This document shows, in pieces, positions 22,801 to 35,039 of a DNA stretch of 64,000 nucleotides. The notes under the pieces were generated by a model. The model did not search any database. It saw only the letters and a program-made list of their open reading frames with translations, and was not told the origin of the DNA. The stretch is taken from the NCBI GenBank assembly GCA_949128115.1, contig OX421967.1:61516855-61580854 (forward strand), given 5' to 3'. The stretch comes from Anaspis maculata (Eukaryota > Arthropoda > Insecta > Coleoptera > Scraptiidae). The first letter of the stretch is position 1. The number at the start of each line of letters is the position of its first letter. Made by a program: the position numbers and the translations under genes.

Positions 22801-23600
22801 GGAATTGGAACTTGTCCAAGATGGAGCCAGTAGTGTTAGCCTGAGTGATTGCTAGTCTCAATTTGAGCTGGTCTGAGTTAGAGCTACAGTTGAAGCTAGT
22901 CTGAGTTGGAGCTATTCTTAATTGAAACTAGTCCAAGATAGGGTTAATAGAGCTAGTCTGAATTGGAGCTAGTCTGAGTTCGAGCTAGTCTCAGTTGGAG
23001 CTGGTCTGAGTTGAGCTATTGTGAGTTAAAGTTCATCTGGAATGAAACTATCCAAGCCGGAACTGAGCTGAAGTAACCAAAATCTGAGTTGGAGCTCAGA
23101 TTAAACTCTAGTCTGAGCTCAATTGAACCAAACTTGAGCTCAAGTTCATTTGTAACAAGCTCACTTGGGACAAGCACAACCCAAGATGAGTTGATTTTGA
23201 TCAGTTTGAGCCATGGCTCAGCTGAATTGTGCCGGTAACGAGCTATATTAGTACAAGCCGAATCGATTTCCTGAGCCAGCTTCAACTAGATCTGAGTCAA
23301 TTTGAGCTGAACCCGAAGCGATTTTGATATTGAGCTATAGCCGAGCGAACTTCAGCTGAAGTTGACACAAATTCACCTCGAGGTGAGCCAGCTCAGCTGG
23401 AGAAGAACCAGTTCAGCTGAAAATGATGGAGTTCAGCCAGAGTTGATGTAATTTCAACCAGAGCTGATATCAGTTCAACCACAGCCGAGCTAACTTCAAC
23501 TGAACTCGAGCCGACTCAGCTGGAACTTCTAGCTAACTCAAATTCGGGCTGAATTCAGCTGGAGTTGCGCTGATTTCGATGAAGTAGCTTACTTAAAAAT
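22801..23600 (-). repeat. AGCT-rich repeat, inverted, GAGCTAGTCTGAGTT subfamily
   Basis: Loose 20-22-bp words GGAGCTAGTCTGAGTT and GAGCTATTCTTAATTGA; the complement (AACTCAGACTAGCTC) dominates 26.06-26.46 kb and 27.8-28.3 kb. Orientation therefore reverses relative to 19.2-22.8 kb. Confidence 0.75.
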
Positions 23601-23780
23601 GAACAAGCTCAGCTAGAGTGGAACTAGCTTAGCTACAAACGAACTAGCTTGGCTACAAACGAACTAGCTTAGCTACAAACGAACTAGCTTAGCTACAAAC
23701 GAACTAGTTTAGCTACAAACAAACTAGCTTAGCTACAAACGAACTAGCTTAGCTACAGTTGAACTAGTGTAACTACAGTT
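23601..23780. repeat. 20-bp minisatellite GAACTAGCTTAGCTACAAAC
   Basis: About seven to eight head-to-tail copies, nearly perfect in the middle (23620-23750) and decaying at both ends. This local amplification within the AGCT array shows how such arrays grow. Confidence 0.92.
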
Positions 23781-23899
23781 CAAGTAGCCCAGCTAGAGGT
23801 GAACTAGCTCAGCTAGAAATGAGCTTCAGCTGAGATTACTCAAGCTTGAGTTTGGCAGATTCCATCACAGCAGAGCTGAGTTCAGGTAGAGTTGAGCTG

Positions 23900-24060
23900 A
23901 GCTAACTGAGTTCAGCTAATTTAGTTCAGCTAACTTAGTTCAGCAACTTAGTTCAACTAACTTAGTTCAGCTAACCAAGTTCAGCTAACTTAGTTCAGCT
24001 AACTTAGTTCAGCTAACTTAGTTCAGCTAACGTAGCTTTAGCTAACTTAGCTTCAGCTAA
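23900..24060. repeat. 14-15-bp minisatellite TTCAGCTAACTTAG
   Basis: About ten copies of TTCAGCTAACTTAG with a few variants (TTCAACTAACTTAG, TTTAGCTAACTTAG) end the AGCT array before the unique island. Confidence 0.9.
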
Positions 24061-24806
24061 TCCAATCTGAGAATATCGAGTGACACCTCGTAGAAAAGCC
24101 CGAGCTGAATGCAATCCAATGCCGCAATTTGTTCATGATCAATCCATGCGTGCCAACAGAAACCTGCGTTCTTAGTTCACCGGAGCTTGAATACAAGTTT
24201 TATAACTCGACAGCTTGGAAAGCTCTCGAGGGCTCCTTTTTTGTGTTCCACTTTTAACACGCCTTTTGATGCCGCGACGAGAACATCGCGTATAGAGATG
24301 AGGGCGGGTGATTACTTCATTAAGCGTTGCTGCCGCCGCCTCCGAGGGACACGAGTCAACAACTCATGTGTTTTGAGCACCTGTGCTCATTCCGCAGCTC
24401 CACCGGTGCTCACTACTTGAAAAAGTACGTTATTATACTCTTCTGAGAGACCGGGAATGAAAAGAAAAGGAATGAAAATAGAAGAAAACGAGAATGAAAG
24501 GAAATGAGAAGAAACTATACGCGAGTATGTAGAGAAAACGGGAGATAAAGAAAGAGAAAAGCGGGCGGCGGCGGCGGCCGCGGAGGCTACTTGACGCGGC
24601 GCAAATTGAATAACGCTCTAGCTTTTGTTTACTGCAACTAGGGGTTGGCGGCAGTGGCGGCGCGCGCGCGTTTTTTTCAAGCGGGCCGTGTTTCGGCGTG
24701 TCATTTGCATGCAATTTAAAAGACATCAAGTTATGGCATGCCGGAATGACGGGTAATGACGCGAAAAGAGATGGTGCACCTCCGCTGGTTGTTGATGCTG
24801 CTGGAT

Positions 24807-24818
24807 TCCTAATTAGGA
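24807..24818. promoter_or_regulatory. Palindrome TCCTAATTAGGA, first copy
   Basis: A perfect 12-bp palindrome with a TAATTA homeodomain-type core, repeated exactly 113 bp later at 24920-24931. Two identical copies in unique DNA suggest a binding site pair or a small duplicated element. The regulatory role is inference only. Confidence 0.3.
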
Positions 24819-24919
24819 GCCCTGCACCAGCTTCCAACCAAGCCCATGCCAACCCACTTTTGAATAAATCCAGGAACACTTGAAAATTCAGGCGCCGATT
24901 TACATATCCTTTGGGCGAA

Positions 24920-24931
24920 TCCTAATTAGGA
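24920..24931. promoter_or_regulatory. Palindrome TCCTAATTAGGA, second copy
   Basis: Identical to 24807-24818, and both are followed by GC (AGGAGC). Confidence 0.3.
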
Positions 24932-25490
24932 GCACTTGATCCTGATCCTTTACTCCCCGAGTCCTTCCACCCGCCCCCCCCCCACCTGCACCTCCAAGTA
25001 CCGCAGCCTCCTTCAGGTAATTTGCTTAAATTAGTGAATATGCAGGTATGGCCTACTTTGCGTATGGTTTTGGCCCTCAAGATCCTGCTGGGTGTGGTGG
25101 CAGCCACCTAAGCGGATTTGCCGTTCTGAATTATGTACCGGGATGTGTAAGTCGAAGGAGTGTATGCGCGCCGTCTTGGCATACGTATACCACCACCCCA
25201 AAAGGAACATTATCCTGTAGAAATTTAAAAGTTGGAAAAGGGAATAAACATAACCGAGAACAAGGAACTAGCACCCCCTGAAGAGGAGAGAGAGACTGTA
25301 CGCGATAAGAGTTTACGATTCGTGCATATTGTATTGATCCCGCGTCGGGTTTTATGTTGGCAGTAGTGGAATTTTACAGGATTCGTATTTATACGTGCTC
25401 ATGCTCTCGGGTTACACTTCCAGTTGTTTCACTGCGGCGAGTCATCACTAGTTCTCTTTGAACAAAAAGATTATATCTGATGAACTGATA

Positions 25491-26060
25491 AACTGACAAA
25501 CTAACAAGCTGAAACTAACTAGCTGAACAAAACTTCAGGACTAAGTCTCGAAAGAGCTAACGAACTAATCAACTATTCACTGAACTAACGAGCGGAGTAG
25601 CTGATGACCCAATGAGCTGGATGCAGAACTGAGCTGATTCAATTCAAAGCTAAGCTGATTTCAGCTAGAGCTGAGCTGGTTCTATCCAAGGCTGAGCTGA
25701 CTATATCTAGGACTGAGTCACTTCACCAGAGCTGAGCTAGCTTAGCTTGAGTTGAACTAACCTAGCTAAAGCTAGAGCTGAGATTACTCCAGCTCGAGTT
25801 GACTTTATCTACAGCTGAGCCAATTCAAGCTGATCCTCGGTTGATTTCAGTTAGCTGAGGTAATTTAGCTGAAGATGACACAATTCAATCAGGGATTAGC
25901 TAACTTAGCTAGAGGAAACTTGGTTCAGCTCATGAACAAACTTGAGCTGGAGCTGAACCAACTCCAACCAGAGTTGATTACACTTGAGGAAGAGCTGAGC
26001 CAATCGACTAGCTTCAACTCAGATCAGCTATCACTCAGAATAGCTCCGAATCAGACTAGA
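25491..26060 (-). repeat. AGCT-rich repeat, inverted orientation
   Basis: GAGCTGAGCTGATTC-type words with no clear long period. The run of similar-frame words gives a chance open frame at 25875-26075. Confidence 0.7.
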
Positions 26061-29000
26061 TCTAACTCAGAATAGCTCAAACGCAGACTAGCTTTAGCTT
26101 AGACTAGCTCAATTTTAGAATAGCTCCAATTCAGAATGGCTCCAACTCAGACTAGCTCTATTTCAGACTAGCTTCAACTCAAATTAGCTCTAGCTCAGAT
26201 GAGCTCTTATTCAGAATAGCTCTGGTTCCAAATAGCTTTGATGCGGACTAGCTCTAACTCAGACTAGCTCTATTAGCTTCAACTCAGATTAGCCCTAGGC
26301 CAGAATAGCTTCAATTCAGACTGCCTCCGGCTAAGACTCGTTCAACTCAGAATAGTTCTAGCTTGGACTGGCTGTAGCTTGGACTAGCTCCAACTCTGAA
26401 TAGCTTCAACTCAGGCTATCTCTAACTCAACTAGCTCACGTCACCTCAAATAAATTTGGTTATACTGAAAGCTAGCATTCAATTCTTAGCTGAGTTTAGT
26501 TGAATTGTAGGACTAGTTTTGATGAGAGTTATTGTTCATGAAGTTTAAATTAGCTGGAATCATTTGTTATAATACATATAATGAGAATTAAACTCAGTTG
26601 GGTGAACTGAGCAAAGCGAGATGTAGCTATGAGCTAGCTCAGTTCAGTTCGGTTCCAGCTCAGTTCAGTGGGGTCGTCGGCTTGTTTCCAAACTAGCTGA
26701 AGCTAGCTCGGTGATTTGACTCAAAATTCAGCTCAGATTGACTCAGAGCAGCCTAGTTATTCTCAACTTAGCTCAACCGCACTCTAGATTGACTAAACTT
26801 AGCTCGGGCTTGAACTCAAACTCAACTCGAGATTCAACTCCAGCCTAAACTAAGACTAGATTTGTAAGCTCTAGCTCAGACTAGCTCTACAAGCTTCAAG
26901 TCAGACTAGCTCTAACTCTGAATAGCTTCAACTCAAGCTATCTCTAACTCAAGAGCTCATGTCATCTCGAATAAAGTCGGTTATACTGGAAGCTAGCATT
27001 CAATTCTTAGCTTAATTCAGCTAAATTGTAGCTAAGATTAGCTGGATTTGTTCGTTATAATACATGTAATGAGAATTCAACTCAGTTAGGTAAACTGAAC
27101 AAAGCGAGATATAGCTATGAGCTAGCTCAGTTCAGTTCGGTTCCAGCTCAGTTCAGTTCGGTTCCAGCTCAGTTCAGCGGGGTCGTCAGCTTGTTCCCGA
27201 ACTAGCTGAAGTTAGCTCGGTGATTTGACTCGAAATTTAGCTCAGATTGACTCAGAGAAGCCTAGTTATCCTCAGCTTAGCTCAACCGCACTCTAGATTG
27301 ACTAAACTTAGCTCGGGCTTGAACTCAAACTCAACTCGAGATTCAACTCCAGCCTAAACTAAGACTAGCTTTGTTAGCTCTAACTCAGACTAGCTCTACA
27401 AGCTTCAAGTCAGACTAGCCCTAACTCTGAATAGCTTCAACTCAAGCTATCTCTAACTCAAGTGCTCATGTCATCTCAAATAAATTCGGTTATACTGGAA
27501 GCTAGCATTCAATTCTTAGCTTAATTCAGCTAAATTAAAGCTAAGATTAGCTGGATTTGTTCGTTATAATACATGTAATGAGAATTCAACTCAGTTAGGT
27601 AGACTGAACAAAGCGAGATATAGCTATGAGCTAGCTCAGTTCAGTTCGGTTCCAGCTCAGTTCAGCGGGGTCGTTAGCTTGTTCCCGAACTAGCTGAAGT
27701 AAGCTTGGTGATTTGACTCAAAATTTAGCTCAGGTTGACTCAGAGAAGCCTAGTTATCCTCATCTCAGCTCAACCGCACTCTAGATTGACTGAACTTGGC
27801 TCGAGCTTGAACTCAAGCTCAAGTCGAGATTCAACCCCAGCCTAAACTGGGACTAGCTTCATTGGCTTTAACTCAGACTAGCTCTACTAGCTTCAAGTCA
27901 GACTAACTCTAACTCTGAATAGCTCTAAGTCAGACTACCTCCAACTGACGCTAGTTTAACTTAGACTAGCTTTATTAGCTCCAACTCAGACTAGCTTTAT
28001 TAGCTCTAACTCAGACTAGCTCCACTAGCTTTAAGTCAGACTAGCTCCAACTCAGAATAACTTCAGCTTGGACTAGGTGTAACTCGGACTAGCTCTAACT
28101 TTGAATAGCTTCAACTCGGGCTATCTCTAACTCAAGTATCTCATGTCACCTCAGATGAATTCAATTATACTGAACTCAAACTCAACTCAAGACTCAACCC
28201 CAGCCCAAACTGAGACAAGCTTTATTAGCTCTAACTCAGACTAGCTCTACAAGCTTCAAGTCAGACTAGCTCCAACTCAGAATAGCTCTAGCTTAGACTA
28301 GGTGTAACTTGTACTAGCTCTAACTCTGAATAGCTTCAACCCAGGCTATCTCTAACTCAAGTAGCTCATGTCACCTCAAATATTTTTGGTTATACTTGAA
28401 GCTAGCATTGAATTCTTGGCTTAATCCAGCTAAATTTCAGCTAAGATCAGCTGGAATTGTCTGTCATAATACATGTGATGAGAATTCAACTCAGTTAGGT
28501 GAACTGAGCGAAGCGAGGTGTAGCTATGAGCTAGCTTAGTTCAGTTCGGTTCCAGCTCAGTTCAGCGGGGTCGTCGGCTTGTTCCCGAACTAGCTGAAGT
28601 TAGTCCGGTGATTTGACTCGATATTCAGCTCAGGTTGACTCAGAGGAGCCTAGTTATCCTTAACTCAGCTCAACCGCACTCTACTTTGACTGAACTTAGC
28701 TCGGGCTTCAACTCCAGCTCAACTCGAGATTGAACTCCAGCTTAACTCAAGATTCAACTCCAGCCTAAACTAACAAGCTACGCGAGCTATGGCGTCGTGC
28801 TATTGAGCTCAATTTTGACTCAATCTCAGATCAAGTTAGCTCGTCTTCTAGTCCATATTCAGCTCAGATTAGCTCTGATCAGCTTGGCTCAACTGTCGGT
28901 TGATATCATAGATTCAATTCAGTTCGCCTTACTCCTCAGCCCAACCGAGATAATAAAGTCAGAGCTCAGTTGAATTGCCCTTTACCTTGGTTGATCTACA

Positions 29001-30470
29001 TCATAGCTCAAGTTAGCTCATCAATCTAGCTGAAGTTCAACTTAGTTCAACTTGCATAGGTCTAGTTCTACTGAAAGTTAGCTTTCAATCCTTGAATTAG
29101 CTTAAACTGAGTTGTAAGGTGAGTGAGCTAAGTGATTTAGCTCAGTTTGTTGAATTTCAGCTCAGCTTAGCTCTACTATAACTCAAGTAAGCTTGTCAGT
29201 TTGACTAGAATTCAGCTTGGTTCAACTTGGATACGTCTACTTTTACTGGAAGTTGGCTATTGATCCTTGAGTTAGCTCAGCTGAGTTCTAACATCGAAAT
29301 CGACTGAATTTTGCTTGATTTATCTCAATTCTAGCTGGCTTGACCAAACTGAATGTATCATGGCTGGGAGTTAGCTTAGATGAATTTAATTTCAGCTCTG
29401 CTTGGCTCAGCTCAAGCTCAGGTTAGCTCGTCGATTTGATAACAACTCATGCCAGGTTAACCAAGATGAGCTTGGTTCAACTGAGAGCTAGCATTCAAGT
29501 TTCCTACATCTAGCTGAATTCAAGCTAAAATTAGCTTCAGTTGACTTGGCTTAGCTTGAATCTAGGTGGAGTATTTGAGCTACAAGGTGAATTGGAGTTT
29601 GCGTTACTTTAGTTTAGTTCCAGCTCAGTATAGCTCAGACCTAGCTCGGTATAGCTTAGCTTCAGCTAAGTTTAGCTTAGCCTTAGCTTGGAGGAACATT
29701 CAAGGTTCAGCTCAAACTACGTTAGCTTAGCTAAATGAATTCTAGTTGGTGATAAACTTGGTAATATTCATATTTGGCTCAATTGAGTCTCAATTGAGTT
29801 TAGTTCTAGCTCAACTCAGGTTAGCTCTGAACCAACTTAGCTCAGTCATAGCTCCAACTTAGCTCGGTTCTAGCTAAACTCAGTTCAGTTTTAGTTCAAC
29901 TCAGCTCAGCTCTTGTTCAACTTGGGTCAAGTCAGCTTGTCAATTTGACTGGAATCCAGTTCAGTTTAACTCAGATCCGTCCACTTGAGTTGACCTTTGG
30001 CTTTGCTCAGCTCTAGCTCAGTTAGTTTGTCATCGCCGGCTGTACATTGTACTTGGTTCAGCTCGAATACAAGTATCTGAATCACAAAGTAAACTGGAGC
30101 TGGCGTCAGCTCAATTTAATTCAGTTGCAGCTCAGCATAGCTTAGTCCTAGCTCGGACTAGCACTCTAGGTTCAACTCCAGCTGGATTTACTGAGCTAAA
30201 TCAATTCTGGCTAGTGATTGACACAGTTTAATTCAATTTGACCCAATTCAGTTAAGTTCTGGCTTAAATCCATTCAGTACTTGCTCAACATAGTTCAGTT
30301 CTAGTTCAATTTAGTTCAGTTTCAGCTCAGCTCAGTTCAGCTCTCGCTTAACTCAGTTTAGGTCTAGCTTAGCTCGATCCTAGCTCAATTTAGCTCGGTT
30401 CTAGCTCAGCTAAGCTCAGTTATAGCTCAACTCAGTTTAGTTCTAGTTCAACTTAGCTCAAGTGCAGTTT
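26061..30470 (+). repeat. AGCT-rich satellite, forward, ACTAGCTC and about 515-bp subfamilies
   Basis: 26.06-26.44 kb is made of 20-22-bp words (AACTCAGACTAGCTC). From 26.46 to 28.75 kb a unit of about 515 bp recurs: GCTAGCATTCAATTCTTAGC at 26471, 26992 and 27501, then (as GCTAGCATTGAATTCTTGGC) at 28401 after a longer step. The unit ends with GAGCTAGCTCAGTTCAGTTC and a GGGGTCGTCGGCTTGTT block. 28.75-30.47 kb is a looser AGCT-rich tail. Confidence 0.88.
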
Positions 30471-31219
30471 CCGAAATTGTTTTGCTCCATACATATTGCA
30501 TTGTTTCAATGACACCGCTTACAGGCTTACATATTTGGATTTGCTCTTTTTTCATGCAAATTCATCATCTTTGTGGTTTAAGCTCTACACCCATGTTTCT
30601 CGCAGTGTTTCTTGCCTGGTCGTTTACGCGACGTCTTCTGACCGCCAGATATGCCGCCGGCATGCGATATAAGCGTAATTCCCGAAAAAATATCTCCCCT
30701 CTTCGCAATAAAGGAATAAAGCCGGGCTTTACGAAGTGCGAAATCTTTGCGTGTCTTGAGGTCGTGCTCCTTCTCCCGCCGAATCCCTCCCCTCATCATA
30801 ACCCCGGACTTTGCGTGCACACGCCACCTACGATCTGCGGGTTCCCGCGGGATGGCCCCGGCTGTCCGAAATGATCAGCCCCCCTTCCTCCTGGGAAGCG
30901 GCGGAGGGTCGCCGCCGCCGGTCGGACAGGGCTCACCCTTTTATTTCCGGACACGGCAATTCTGGGATTGGAATTGTGGGAGGCGAAATTTGTAAGAGGG
31001 AGCGCGCATATAAAACGTGTCCCTCAGATTCGATGCAATTTCGGCAGAGTCCGGCCCAAAGACCATTTCTGAATAATTAAGAGGCGTTCGTCGGGGTCGA
31101 TTTCCTCATCCCACGTGGCGGGAGCCCGCATGCCCTCTCTCCGCCGCCGGTGCTATCCAACGGAGGAGATTTATCGACATTTGGCAGCAGCAGTCGCCGG
31201 CGGTGCTGCGAACTTTTCT
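30471..31219. other. Unique island; no gene recognised
   Basis: The longest frame (30482-30874, plus, 130 codons) has several overlapping rivals on both strands and no recognisable domain. GC-rich at 30840-30930. I see nothing that I would call a gene. Confidence 0.6.
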
Positions 31220-32985
31220 GGCGCTTTCCAAATCTTGATAGTTTAATAATGTTTTGGTTCCGAATCAGGAGTCTCACAAAGAAACGGATTCACAAAGCAA
31301 AAAATGGGCAATTATTGAAGCAAATTATTTTGCAACAAAGCAAGCTGCTAACGATCAAATTAGCTATTGGAATTTTTTTGTCGTATTTATGTGGCAGTTG
31401 GTTCAAAATCGTAGCCGATCACAAACCATCAATGTACCTCCTCTCACTAATATAACTGCACTGTTTATTGCTAAGTCGCTTATGTGACGATATTTTTTTA
31501 CCGCTAGCATAGAGTGGAGTGCAGGTAATTGATAAAAATACAAAAAAAATCTTACCCTTTGTGACAAAAAAGCAAGCTTGGCACCCTATAGTAGTTTAGC
31601 TGTTATTCATGTGATATTTATGGATTTCTTTTAAAATAGAGCCCATTTGAATTTTGGGTTACGGCACTTCCCAAATCTTGATAGTCTAATGATGTTTTGG
31701 TTCCGAATCGGGAGTCTCACTGAAAAACGCATTCACAAAGAGAAAAATAGGCGATTATTAAAGCAAATTATTTTGCAACAGAACGAGCTGCTTACGATCA
31801 AATTGGCTATTGAAATTTTTTTGTCGTATTTATATGGCAGTTGGTTCAAAATCGTAGCCGATCACAAACCATCAATGTACCTCCTCTCACTAATATAACT
31901 GCACTGTTTATTGCTAAGTCGCTTATGTGACGATATTTTTTTACCGCTAGCATAGAGTGGAGTGCAGGTAATTAATAAAAATAAAAATCTTACCCTTTGT
32001 GACAAAAAAGCAAGCTTGGCACCCTATAGTAGTTTAGCTGTTATTCATGTGATATTTATGGATTTCTTTTAAAATAGAGCCCAATTGAACTTTGGGTTAC
32101 GGCACTTCCCAAATCTTGATAGTTTAATGATGTTTTGGTTCCGAATCGGGAGTCTCACTAAGAACCGCATTCACAAAGAGAAAAATGGGCGATTATTGAA
32201 GCAAATTATTTTGCAACAGAACGAGCTGCTTACGATCAAATTGACTATTGAAATTTTTTTGTCGTATTTATATGGCAGTTGGTTCAAAATCGTAGCCGAT
32301 CACAAACCATCAATGTACCTCCTCTTACTAATATAACTGCACTGTTCATTGCTAAGTCGCTCATGTGACGATATTTTTCGACCGCTAGCATAAAGTAGAG
32401 TGCAGGTAAATAATAATAAAGAAATACTATCTCACCCTTGGTGACAAAAAAGCATGCTTAGCACCGTTCAGTAGTTGAGCTGTCATTCATGCCATATTGA
32501 TGGATTTCTTTTGAAATAGAGCTCATTCGAACTTTGGGTCATGGCGCTTTCCAAATCTTGATAGTTCAATAATGTTTTGGTTCCGAATCGGGAGTCTCAC
32601 AAAGAAACGGATTTACGAAGTCAAAAATGGGCGATTATTGAAGCCAATTATTTTGCAACAGAACGAGCTGCTCACGATCAAATTAGCGATTGAAATTTTC
32701 TTGTCGTATTCATATGGCAGTTGGTTCAAAATCGTATCCAATCATTAACCATCATTGTACCTTCTCTCACCAATATGACTGCACTGTATCTTGCTAAGAT
32801 GCTTATGTGATGATATTTTTTTACCGCTAGCATAGAGTAGAGTGCAGGTAATTGAAAAAAATAAAGAAAAATCTTACCCTTAGTGACAAAAAAGCAAGCT
32901 TGGCACCCTATAGTAGTTAAGCTGTTATTCATGTGATATTTATGGATTCTTTTGATCCAGAGCCCATTCAAACCTGAGGTATTCA
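31220..32985 (+). repeat. 440-bp tandem repeat derived from a Gypsy RNase H segment (four copies)
   Basis: Copies share CCAAATCTTGATAG at 31228, 31671, 32109 and 32561 (steps 443, 438, 452). In copies 1-3 the plus strand reads LLTIKLAI(E/G)IFLSYL(Y/C)GSW, then FKIVADHKPSMYLL. This matches the RNase H block ELLAIxxAxxxFxxYLYGxxFxIxTDHKPL. Copy 4 is more decayed (a stop falls in the DHKP position). The rest of the unit (GTGACGATATTTTT, GTGACAAAAAAGCAAGCTTG) is non-coding. Frames of 83 codons in copies 2 and 3 are the retroelement relic, not a cellular gene. Confidence 0.85.
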
Positions 32986-33789
32986 ACGCTAGTTTGGAAT
33001 AATGCGGTGGTATTCGGCTGGGAGGCCTGAAAGACGCAACAGGCTCAGTCTTGGCTCAACCCCTCCATGCCAGCCCAAGATACATGCGATTTGAACAAAA
33101 TTATCTCGCACGGAGCGACGCCGCCTTGCAATTAGGGCGCGCGCGGGACGACCCGGCGTCGCGACGCTCCTTTTCCTCGCCGCTCGCACGCCGCCCTCCC
33201 TCCCCCGCCGCACCGCGCCCTTCCATCATCATCATGTTTGAATTGTATACCGAATAAGGTAATAGAATATTAGATTAATTAGCGTTTCCTTAATTAGCAC
33301 TGTACACAAGGTAATATTTGCATTGCGACGTTGACGACCGACGCCGCGTCGTCGTCGTCGTCTCATTTCCAGAATGCAAACTTGTCGTCGCGCGGCGGGA
33401 CGGAGGGCGCGGATGAAACGCCGCGTTGCCGCTGCCACCCCCAAATTGCCTCGGAATAGGTTACACAAACACCGATAAATTTCAACCGCACCAGTCACCG
33501 CCCCCCGTGCGCCGCCAGTGGCGTAGACCGACCGTTTTGCTTTCGCAACGTTGAGGGAGACGGGGCTCCGGTTGGGGACGCCGCTGGCGTCGCGGAGAGG
33601 AATTGATTTAACGTTGATGCTGCATCAGTGGATTCGGGGTTGTGCCGGGTCCGGGATTGCATTTTTAAAGCAAAGTTGGCTGCGGAGCTCGCTCAAAGGC
33701 CGTTAAGGGCGTCGTTAAGGTGTCGACGCGGACTTTAACTCCGGGAAGGTTGGTGATTCTTACGCTGACGGACAGGGCCGCCGACATAC
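32986..33789. other. CpG-rich unique island; no gene recognised
   Basis: Very GC/CpG-rich between 33110 and 33230 and between 33320 and 33430, with (GTC)n at about 33345-33362. Overlapping open frames on both strands (32989-33213, 33051-33257, 33232-33498) are arginine/proline-rich products of the composition. Confidence 0.6.
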
Positions 33790-34015
33790 TTGCTTCATAG
33801 TTCGGCTGGCAAGAATTTCATATCATATTCCCTGCATAGCTCGGCGGAAACTCGAAAGCAGGCCTCCGGCTTTTGCCTCAGTACAACCGAAAACTGGACA
33901 ATAGAGCGAGGGTTTCAACCAATCGCATTTGTACATTCAACCGTATTTATATGGCGGCAAGTTCAAAATCGGAACCGATCACAAACCGCTAGTATTTCAC
34001 TCGATTTCTGAAGCA
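33790..34015 (+). pseudogene. Ty3/Gypsy RNase H fragment
   Basis: The plus strand reads PYLYGGKFKIGTDHKPLVFH at about 33938-33997, a clear match to the Gypsy RNase H YLYGxKFxIxTDHKPL block. The upstream 150 bp carry related pieces (SYSLHSSAETR..., LSTTEN) in another frame, so the copy is frameshifted. It ends after ISEAAR and has no neighbouring pol sequence. Confidence 0.8.
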
Positions 34016-34970
34016 GCTCGTTTTTCATGCTCACACAGGGCGCGGCTCATGTTTGCTTTGTAAGAGATGTCTTTTAATTCTATTGCCGGATTGATTCCTT
34101 CGACGTTTGCCGAAGGCACACATTAATTAAATTATTACACGTCACCAGGCTTCGACTTGGGAGGGAAAGGCGTATGTACCATTAGCATGATTGCTGCGGT
34201 TAGGTTTCACGTATAGGTGGGTATGTTTTTCTTTTCCGGAACGTGGTGCCGTAGCGAATTTAATAACCGCCAGGGTTGTCAAGCCTGGCTGCCGTGTACA
34301 TACATACTGGGATGCAAGAAAATTAGTTTCGCTTCGAATTTAATTAGCCCGTGCATAGTGCCGCGCGCCCCAAGTTGGACAAGTTGAAGGGTTGGGAGAG
34401 GAGAGAGAGAGTAACATGACGGGCCACGCCAACAAGAAACAACATGTTGTGTGCGGTGCCGTGCAATGCGAATAAGAATTCAAAACATCGGCGTGATGCC
34501 CGAACTCGAAATTATCATCAGAAAGCGTTTATAAACACAATTTTTTCTTCCACCTTCGCCCTCAGTTGTCGCTCAGCCTGAATATATGCCGTCACTTTCA
34601 ACCTGAGCCGGGAAAAAATGCACCTGATTTTTCAACTGCACACATGCCTCGTACGATATGGGATGAGGAAAAGGGTAGACATTCCAAGCGTACAGCCGGG
34701 AATGTCCGGGAAAATTCTTGACGGACATAAAGGGCTCGCGCGTAATTATGAAGGAATCTCTCTCTTTCTCTCTCCTCTTCGCCGCATCCTCTTCCGCAAA
34801 ACTGTAATAATATCTGCAGCAGTTTTTTGCTATTAAAACTAATGAGGTGATTCTGATGTTATGTATATCACAGTTCGTCTAGTTGAACTGTAGCTGTAGC
34901 TGTAGTTGAATAGTAGCTGCGTAAGTTTGGCTAGCTGTATTATAATGTTCAGGATGTATTCTACAGGGAA
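34016..34970. other. Unique island; no gene recognised
   Basis: Mixed sequence with a GAGAGAGAGAG patch near 34400 and a TCTCTCTTTCTCTCTCC stretch near 34760. A small frame at 34618-34836 has no support. The last 100 bp carry a (TGTAGC)n-like patch at about 34888-34910. Confidence 0.55.
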
Positions 34971-35025
34971 CAAGAAAGAAGTTGAAAATCGTCACCGATC
35001 ACAAACTCACGAAAGCGCAGAGCGC
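34971..35025 (+). pseudogene. Short Ty3/Gypsy RNase H remnant
   Basis: The plus strand reads KLKIVTDHKLTKA at about 34979-35017, the same FKIVTDHKPL block seen elsewhere in the window. It abuts the start of the 20-bp minisatellite. Confidence 0.6.
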
Positions 35026-35039
35026 GCATGGAAGCTCTT

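Larger units (their letters stand above)
24070..25490. other. Unique, CpG-rich island; no gene recognised
   Basis: It contains a purine/pyrimidine-biased stretch (24440-24560), (GGC)n at about 24567, alternating GC (24660) and a C run (24968-24978). The longest open frame (24433-24879, minus, 148 codons) is a low-complexity by-product: Phe/Ser-rich from GAAAA repeats and Pro/Arg-rich from GC repeats. I see no splice or domain support for a gene. Confidence 0.6.

Noticed and set aside
24433..24879. 148-codon minus-strand frame
   Set aside because: Low-complexity composition (GAAAA and GC-rich blocks) gives Phe/Ser and Pro/Arg runs; no domain and no splice support.
30482..30874. 130-codon plus-strand frame
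   Set aside because: Several rival frames overlap it and no domain, codon bias or splice context supports it.
30925..31060. Possible minus-strand first exon ending at a GGTGAGC donor near 30930
   Set aside because: The ATG-initiated frame upstream hits a stop before the donor and has no signal-peptide character.
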